Shown here one piece after another: positions 63,073-64,000 of a stretch of DNA of 64,000 nucleotides. Under the pieces are notes generated by a model. That model was not told the DNA's origin. It did no database searches and saw only the letters and a program-made list of their open reading frames with translations. The position numbers and the translations under genes were made by a program. Origin of the DNA: Prevotella heparinolytica (GTDB lineage: Bacteria > Bacteroidota > Bacteroidia > Bacteroidales > Bacteroidaceae); assembly GCF_004342845.1 (NCBI RefSeq), contig NZ_SLXB01000019.1:21403-85402 (forward strand), written 5' to 3'. The first letter of the stretch is position 1; every line of letters begins with the position of its first letter.

Positions 63073-63104
63073 TTTGATAATTCGCAAAAAAAACTGTATT
63101 TTTG
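63073..63104 (+). promoter_or_regulatory. Predicted promoter of rplY
   Basis: TTTG (63073-63076), 20 bases, TATTTTTG (63097-63104), giving a leader of about 97 bases. Long leaders of ribosomal protein genes often carry autoregulatory structures, but I see no recognisable one. Confidence 0.6.
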
Positions 63105-63206
63105 CACCGCTTTTTTGCGGCATTGTGTGCTAAGACACATCGTGTAATGGTGAATTAAGCAAAATAAAGAACTACTTAATTTAGAGTAACACAAAAAAAT
63201 TAAAAA

Positions 63207-63797
63207 ATGAGATCAATTGAAGTAAAAGGAACTGCAAGAACTATTGCAGAACGCTCTTCTGACCAAGCTAGAGCTTTGAAAGCTATTCGTAAAAACAACG
63301 GTGTACCTTGCGTACTTTATGGTGGCGGTGAAAATGTTCACTTCACAGTACCGGCAGAAGGTCTGCGTAATTTGGTATATACTCCTCATATCTACGTAGT
63401 AGATTTAATTATTGATGGCAAGAAAGTAAATGCCATTATGAAAGATATTCAATTCCATCCGGTAAAGGATACTATACTGCATGTTGACTTCTATCAGATT
63501 GATGAGACTAAACCTATCGTTATGGAGGTTCCGGTACAGATGGAAGGCTTGGCAGAAGGTGTTAAGGCCGGTGGTAAATTGGTACTTCAGATGCGTAAGC
63601 TGAAAGTTAAAGCTCTCTATAACGCAATTCCCGAAAAATTGATTATCAATGTTTCTCATTTGGGATTGGGTAAGACAGTTAAAGTTGGCGAATTGAAATA
63701 CGAAGGTTTGGAATTGCTGACTGCAAAAGAAGCTGTGGTATGTGCCGTTAAGCTGACTCGTGCAGCAAGGGGTGCCGCTGCTGCCGCAGGCAATTAA
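63207..63797 (+). CDS. rplY: 50S ribosomal protein L25/general stress protein Ctc
   Basis: A 196-residue 5S rRNA-binding protein of the long (TL5/Ctc) type. The L25 domain (1-95: KGTARTIAERSSDQARALKAIRKNNGVPCVLYGGG) is followed by the beta-rich Ctc extension (VMEVPVQMEGLAEGVKAGGKL, INVSHLGLGKTVKVGEL) and an alanine-rich tail. Length is normal for the long type. It has its own promoter and a terminator at 63822. Confidence 0.97.
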   Translation: MRSIEVKGTARTIAERSSDQARALKAIRKNNGVPCVLYGGGENVHFTVPAEGLRNLVYTPHIYVVDLIIDGKKVNAIMKDIQFHPVKDTILHVDFYQIDETKPIVMEVPVQMEGLAEGVKAGGKLVLQMRKLKVKALYNAIPEKLIINVSHLGLGKTVKVGELKYEGLELLTAKEAVVCAVKLTRAARGAAAAAGN

Positions 63798-63821
63798 TTC
63801 CTCTTCTGAAGAATATTATTG

Positions 63822-63900
63822 GGAACGCGGATTAACGCAGTAATAACGCAGATTCATTGACAATCCGCGGATAACTGTGATAATCTACGTTCCTTTTTTT
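63822..63900 (+). terminator. Repeat-rich terminator after rplY
   Basis: GGAACG (63822-63827) and GATTA (63830-63834) pair with TAATC (63881-63885) and CGTTCC (63888-63893), then seven T. An alternative inner pairing of GCGGATT (63828-63834) with AATCCGC (63872-63878) competes. The GCGGATTAACGCAG wording is of the dispersed Bacteroides repeat kind. The last 100 bases show nothing further. Confidence 0.75.
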
Positions 63901-64000
63901 ACATTGAAGTGATTTAAACTTTTCTTTTTCTCAAATATTTCCTTAGCAGAATTACCATAAATGCAATATAGTTCCATGATTCGCAATTCCTAACCGTTGT

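Noticed and set aside
1..64000. tRNA or rRNA genes
   Set aside because: I looked for T-loop GGTTCGAATCC-type sequences and cloverleaf context and found none that fit.

Overview
The window is a stretch of a Bacteroides-type chromosome (order Bacteroidales). The evidence is the TAnnTTTG -7 boxes, often 19 bases after a TTTG -33 box; three SusC/SusD outer-membrane import pairs; the mutY-ssb-gldE block; the nusB-yajC-ybbR-coaE block; and a myo-inositol lipid cluster typical of gut Bacteroides. I see no rRNA, tRNA, CRISPR array, prophage or transposase gene. The first gene is cut by the left edge.

Layout. 1-6.8 kb: end of a DEAD-box helicase, the serine pathway genes serC-serA-DUF1015, a convergent glycerate kinase, and yigZ. 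6.9-10.7 kb: a solitary HpaII-family restriction endonuclease homologue, a small membrane-protein trio (YtxH, holin-like, basic protein), a non-coding mobile element and a second DEAD-box helicase. 11-16 kb: a SPOR lipoprotein, then an envelope operon (two YjbH-like proteins, a His-rich lipoprotein, OmpA). 16-22.7 kb: ruvX, def, a TPR protein, thrS and infC-rpmI-rplT. 23.4-27.4 kb: an inositol lipid operon (inositol-phosphate synthase, PgpA-like phosphatase, GtrA-like membrane protein, CDP-alcohol phosphatidyltransferase, AUR1/PAP2-like synthase). 28.2-33.6 kb: first SusC/SusD pair. 33.7-39.6 kb: RNase G, a 30-residue mS38-like ribosomal protein, HU, mutY-ssb-gldE and a phosphopantetheinyl transferase. 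39.6-43.1 kb: tryptophanase, an orphan cobalamin riboswitch and a transglutaminase-like protein. 43.1-55.1 kb: two divergent SusC/SusD operons whose 5' ends form a near-perfect 63-bp inverted repeat. 55.3-64 kb: DUF3805/3806, an ABC-F ATPase, a PHP phosphatase, DUF5606, coaE-ybbR-yajC-nusB, a PUR-family protein and ribosomal protein L25.

The most unusual content is between genes. Five regions (4.6, 9.2, 27.7, 41.2 and 49.6 kb) carry head-to-tail arrays with a strict 21- or 22-base period. Array sequences differ, but the units are palindromic or quasi-palindromic; the 41.2 kb units are the least symmetric. Two of the arrays lie inside copies of a ~342-bp element (8990-9330 and 27580-27922, opposite orientations, visibly highly similar). 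The 27.6 kb copy sits inside another array family with a 10-bp target duplication; removing the element plus one duplication restores the exact 22-bp register. This is strong evidence for a transposing non-autonomous element.

Other points: the cobalamin riboswitch has an intact promoter but no B12 gene behind it, and the HpaII homologue has no methyltransferase neighbour and may have lost a catalytic lysine. All family assignments come from reading motifs; no database search was run.
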